Source: Roseovarius sp. UBA6217 (GTDB lineage Bacteria > Pseudomonadota > Alphaproteobacteria > Rhodobacterales > Rhodobacteraceae). From it: a DNA stretch of 7,464 nucleotides. The stretch lies in assembly GCA_002421985.1 (NCBI GenBank), contig DISF01000024.1, positions 1-7,464 of the forward strand. Direction: 5' to 3'. Shown here piece by piece: positions 6,305 to 7,464 of the stretch (positions within the stretch are counted from its first letter, which is position 1; each line of letters begins with the position of its first letter). The translations under genes and the position numbers were made by a program. Under the pieces are notes generated by a model, which saw only the letters and a program-made list of their open reading frames with translations, made no database searches and had not been told where the DNA came from.

Positions 6305-6414
6305 CACCACCCCCAGCCCGCTTCGGCGGGCTTCTTGCTGTCACCCCGGCGTAGCACCATACCGGGCCGCTCTATCGTGGCGGCGCAGACAGGACCGACC
6401 GCATAGCCCTGCAT
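6304..6414 (-). CDS. Tiny ORF (36 aa), possibly 5'-damaged or with an unusual start
   Basis: From ATG 6414 the protein reads MQGYAVGPVCAATIERPGMV, then LRRGDSKKPAEAGWGW. Its TGA overlaps the next ATG (TGATG), a classic coupled junction. The same frame remains open and protein-like upstream to the stop at 6507 (SARLDQLAPPATGPHRIVGI, WGPATR), with mostly G/C-ending codons but no ATG, GTG or TTG. So the visible ATG may not be the original start; the gene could have lost its 5' end or use a rare start. The C-terminal KKPAEAGW is encoded by the hairpin at 6315-6332. Family unknown. Confidence 0.4.
   Translation of the reverse strand: MQGYAVGPVCAATIERPGMVLRRGDSKKPAEAGWGW
6315..6337 (+). terminator. 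Rho-independent terminator downstream of the cargo gene
   Basis: AGCCCGC and GCGGGCT form a perfect 7-bp stem closed by a TTCG tetraloop, followed on the plus strand by a short T-rich run (TTCTTG). It would end transcripts of the 5389-6132 gene. The same DNA encodes the end of the small minus-strand ORF, and T-richness is absent in that direction. Confidence 0.6.
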
Positions 6415-6501
6415 CCGGGTAGCAGGCCCCCATATCCCAACGATCCGATGCGGCCCGGTCGCGGGCGGCGCGAGCTGGTCAAGGCGCGCGCTGACCCGGT
6501 G

Positions 6502-6510
6502 ATTCTAGCA
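6502..6510 (-). promoter_or_regulatory. Extended -10 promoter candidate, leftward
   Basis: On the minus strand TGCTAGAAT differs from the extended -10 consensus TGnTATAAT at one base. No good -35 is visible, as is common for extended -10 promoters. It would transcribe the small gene pair at 6414-6044, and the operator pair lies upstream of it. Confidence 0.35.
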
Positions 6511-6537
6511 CGGGCGCGGGGGTGGTGGAACGAATAT

Positions 6538-6551
6538 CAGGATAAATCCTA
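6538..6551. promoter_or_regulatory. Operator-like site O4
   Basis: CAGGATAAATCCTA matches the TAGGATnnnTCCTA pattern of the repressor region except for the first base. It is upstream of the rightward promoter and forms the left arm of a 16-bp inverted repeat with O5. Confidence 0.5.
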
Positions 6552-6579
6552 TTTTCCCCTTGCAAATAGGATTTATCCT
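6539..6579. repeat. Perfect 16-bp inverted repeat with 9-bp loop
   Basis: AGGATAAATCCTATTT (6539-6554) is the exact reverse complement of AAATAGGATTTATCCT (6564-6579), separated by TCCCCTTGC. Each arm contains its own smaller operator-like palindrome. The A+T richness stands out in a GC-rich background. Confidence 0.85.
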
Positions 6580-6587
6580 AGTATCTT
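6560..6587 (+). promoter_or_regulatory. Rightward promoter controlled by O4/O5
   Basis: TTGCAA (6560-6565) and TATCTT (6582-6587) have a 16-bp spacer, and O5 occupies that spacer. Transcription would start near 6594 and give a short leader before the GGAGG ribosome site of the gene at 6631. This mirrors the leftward promoter, where O1 fills the spacer. Confidence 0.5.
6567..6580. promoter_or_regulatory. Operator-like site O5
   Basis: TAGGATTTATCCTA has perfect 6-bp arms (TAGGAT and ATCCTA) around a 2-bp centre and matches O1 at 12 of 14 positions. It lies between the -35 and -10 of the rightward promoter. Confidence 0.6.
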
Positions 6588-6630
6588 CCTCCCATAGGCA
6601 GCGACCACCGCCTGCCAGATGGAGGACACA

Positions 6631-6783
6631 ATGCCCGACCTGATCCCCGCGACCCCCGAAGTGCTGATCGTCCACCCGCACGGGCTGGCGATCCTGAACG
6701 ACCTGCTGGACCACGACCGCTACCGCTCGTTCCTGCCGGTCACGCTGCCGATGTGGGCCGAGCGCCCGCGCCTGCTGAACTGA
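6631..6783 (+). CDS. Small hypothetical protein (50 aa), first rightward gene
   Basis: ATG 6631 is preceded by a strong GGAGG at 6621-6625, five bases before the start. The protein is MPDLIPATPEVLIVHPHGLA, then ILNDLLDHDRYRSFLPVTLP, ending MWAERPRLLN. Nearly every codon ends in G or C, which supports translation. A VLIVHPHGLAIL strand-like piece is followed by an acidic helix. No family is recognised. It is the first gene after the repressor-controlled rightward promoter and leads the operon continuing at 6794. Confidence 0.65.
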   Translation: MPDLIPATPEVLIVHPHGLAILNDLLDHDRYRSFLPVTLPMWAERPRLLN

Positions 6784-6793
6784 GGGCGGGGCG

Positions 6794-7171
6794 ATGGGAC
6801 TGCACAACCTGCCCGCCAGCTATGACGCCTGGCGCACCACGCCGCCCGATGATTTCCCCCGCAACCTGCGAGGCCTGCCAGAAACGATCATGTCTGCGCT
6901 GCTGATTGAAGCCGGCGATGTCCAGATCGACGCCGAGGGCATTTACAGCACCGAGACCGGCGAGCTTGTCGCGGTCCAGATCAACGCCCGGCAGCGTTCT
7001 GTTGCCGAGATCGCCCGCGCCTTGGCGTCGCTTGGCGTCTCCGATGATGCGGGCACCAAGTGGGATGCCGACCTGTGCCCGGTCAAGCTGGGCGAGCTGA
7101 TCGCAGACCAATTGGGCAGCGACCGCGACGATTACGGCGACTGGCTGCGCGACCAACGCGGCGACCACTGA
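6794..7171 (+). CDS. Hypothetical phage protein (125 aa)
   Basis: ATG 6794 lies 10 bases after the preceding stop, with a G-rich GAGGGCGGGG upstream as a moderate ribosome site. The protein has an N-terminal segment, LHNLPASYDAWRTTPPDDFP (residues 3-22), then a linker up to an internal Met at 33. The remainder is acidic and alternates strands and helices: ALLIEAGDVQIDAEGIYSTE, TGELVAVQINARQRSVAEIA, RALASLGVSDDAG, then LGELIADQLGSDRDDYGDWL. Overall charge is strongly negative, and no cysteines or catalytic motif are visible. An acidic small phage protein can mimic DNA or bind a host protein, but that is speculation. Product unknown. Confidence 0.65.
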   Translation: MGLHNLPASYDAWRTTPPDDFPRNLRGLPETIMSALLIEAGDVQIDAEGIYSTETGELVAVQINARQRSVAEIARALASLGVSDDAGTKWDADLCPVKLGELIADQLGSDRDDYGDWLRDQRGDH

Positions 7172-7228
7172 CCCTTTCCCCGGCGCGCCCTTGTCCTGGC
7201 GAACTGCTCTGCCTCGCGCGCCGCACCT

Positions 7229-7270
7229 GCCCCCGCCAGCCATGCTCCCCCGCTGGCGGGGGCCTTTCCC
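7229..7270 (+). terminator. Strong hairpin, probable terminator or attenuator
   Basis: GCCCCCGCCAGC (7229-7240) and GCTGGCGGGGGC (7252-7263) form a perfect 12-bp stem with an 11-base loop, followed by CTTTCCC. The T-run is short, so termination may be partial. It separates the 6794-7171 gene from the gene at 7284. Confidence 0.5.
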
Positions 7271-7283
7271 CGGAGTTTTCACG

Positions 7284-7464
7284 ATGACTGAGACGTTCAA
7301 GCACAAATTCTTCGGCTGGCTCGAAGCCGAAGCGCGCCGTCACATCAACCCGGACGGATCGCAAGGCGGCATTATCGCCGTGACGGCGCGGATCGCCGAT
7401 GGCCTGACCATCAAGGCGTCGGCTGAAGTTGGGCCTAACGCCAGCATCGGCGCCGGGGCCAGCA
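7284..7464 (+). CDS. Hypothetical protein, 3' end beyond window
   Basis: ATG 7284 has GGAG at 7272-7275, eight bases upstream, and the frame is open to the window edge (60 complete codons). The visible part is MTETFKHKFFGWLEAEARRH, INPDGSQGGIIAVTARIADG, then LTIKASAEVGPNASIGAGAS. The start is helical and the rest looks like repeated beta strands with Gly/Ala turns. There is no signal peptide. It sits downstream of a strong hairpin and may need readthrough or its own promoter. Function unknown. Confidence 0.6.
   Translation, partial: MTETFKHKFFGWLEAEARRHINPDGSQGGIIAVTARIADGLTIKASAEVGPNASIGAGAS

Noticed and set aside
6505..6807. Minus-strand open frame across the rightward promoter
   Set aside because: It covers the operators, the promoter and the start of a well-biased plus-strand gene; its C-terminus is low complexity.
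6740..7306. Minus-strand open frame of 188 codons
   Set aside because: Antisense to the 6794-7171 gene and reads through the hairpin; Val/Ala/Gly-rich shadow typical of GC-rich DNA.

Overview
The window is a compact, GC-rich stretch that reads as the immunity and early-gene region of a temperate phage or prophage. The likely host is an alphaproteobacterium, probably of the Rhodobacterales. Three things suggest this: very high G/C at third codon positions, runs of tiny genes joined by 4-base ATGA/GTGA overlaps, and a gene set of a Cro-like regulator, RusA resolvase, DUF1376 protein and XRE repressor. The host assignment is inference; no rRNA, tRNA or housekeeping gene is present to anchor it.

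Layout. (1) From 4686 leftward off the window edge, all on the minus strand, is one long early operon of about 13 genes: a Cro-like HTH protein, several small hypothetical proteins, a zinc-finger-like protein overlapping a small helical ORF, a RusA-like Holliday junction resolvase, a protein with two HTH motifs, a DUF1376 protein with a (PE)5 linker, a probable replication-associated protein, a winged-helix protein and more small hypotheticals. Ten of the 13 junctions are 4-base overlaps, so translation is probably coupled along the whole message. (2) 4687-4772 is a divergent control region with three related 14-bp operator-like sites. (3) On the plus strand come a 123-aa XRE-type repressor without a peptidase domain, a short intergenic stretch with a tandem 10-bp repeat, and then an unrecognised 247-aa gene of visibly lower GC, a candidate lysogenic-conversion cargo gene. 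(4) 6044-6510 holds a small minus-strand gene pair that converges on the cargo gene. (5) 6538-6587 is a second control region with two more copies of the same operator motif and a plus-strand promoter; it drives small plus-strand genes that run off the right edge.

How it works together (inference). The repressor at 4773 would bind five sites sharing TAGGATnnnTCCTA, silencing both the leftward replication operon and the rightward operon from 6.6 kb. This resembles the lambda pL/pR logic, but the two controlled promoters lie about 1.9 kb apart, with the repressor and the cargo gene between them. The strongest leads are this distributed operator set, the unrecognised gene at 5389-6132, and the reading-frame switch at 3802-4066.
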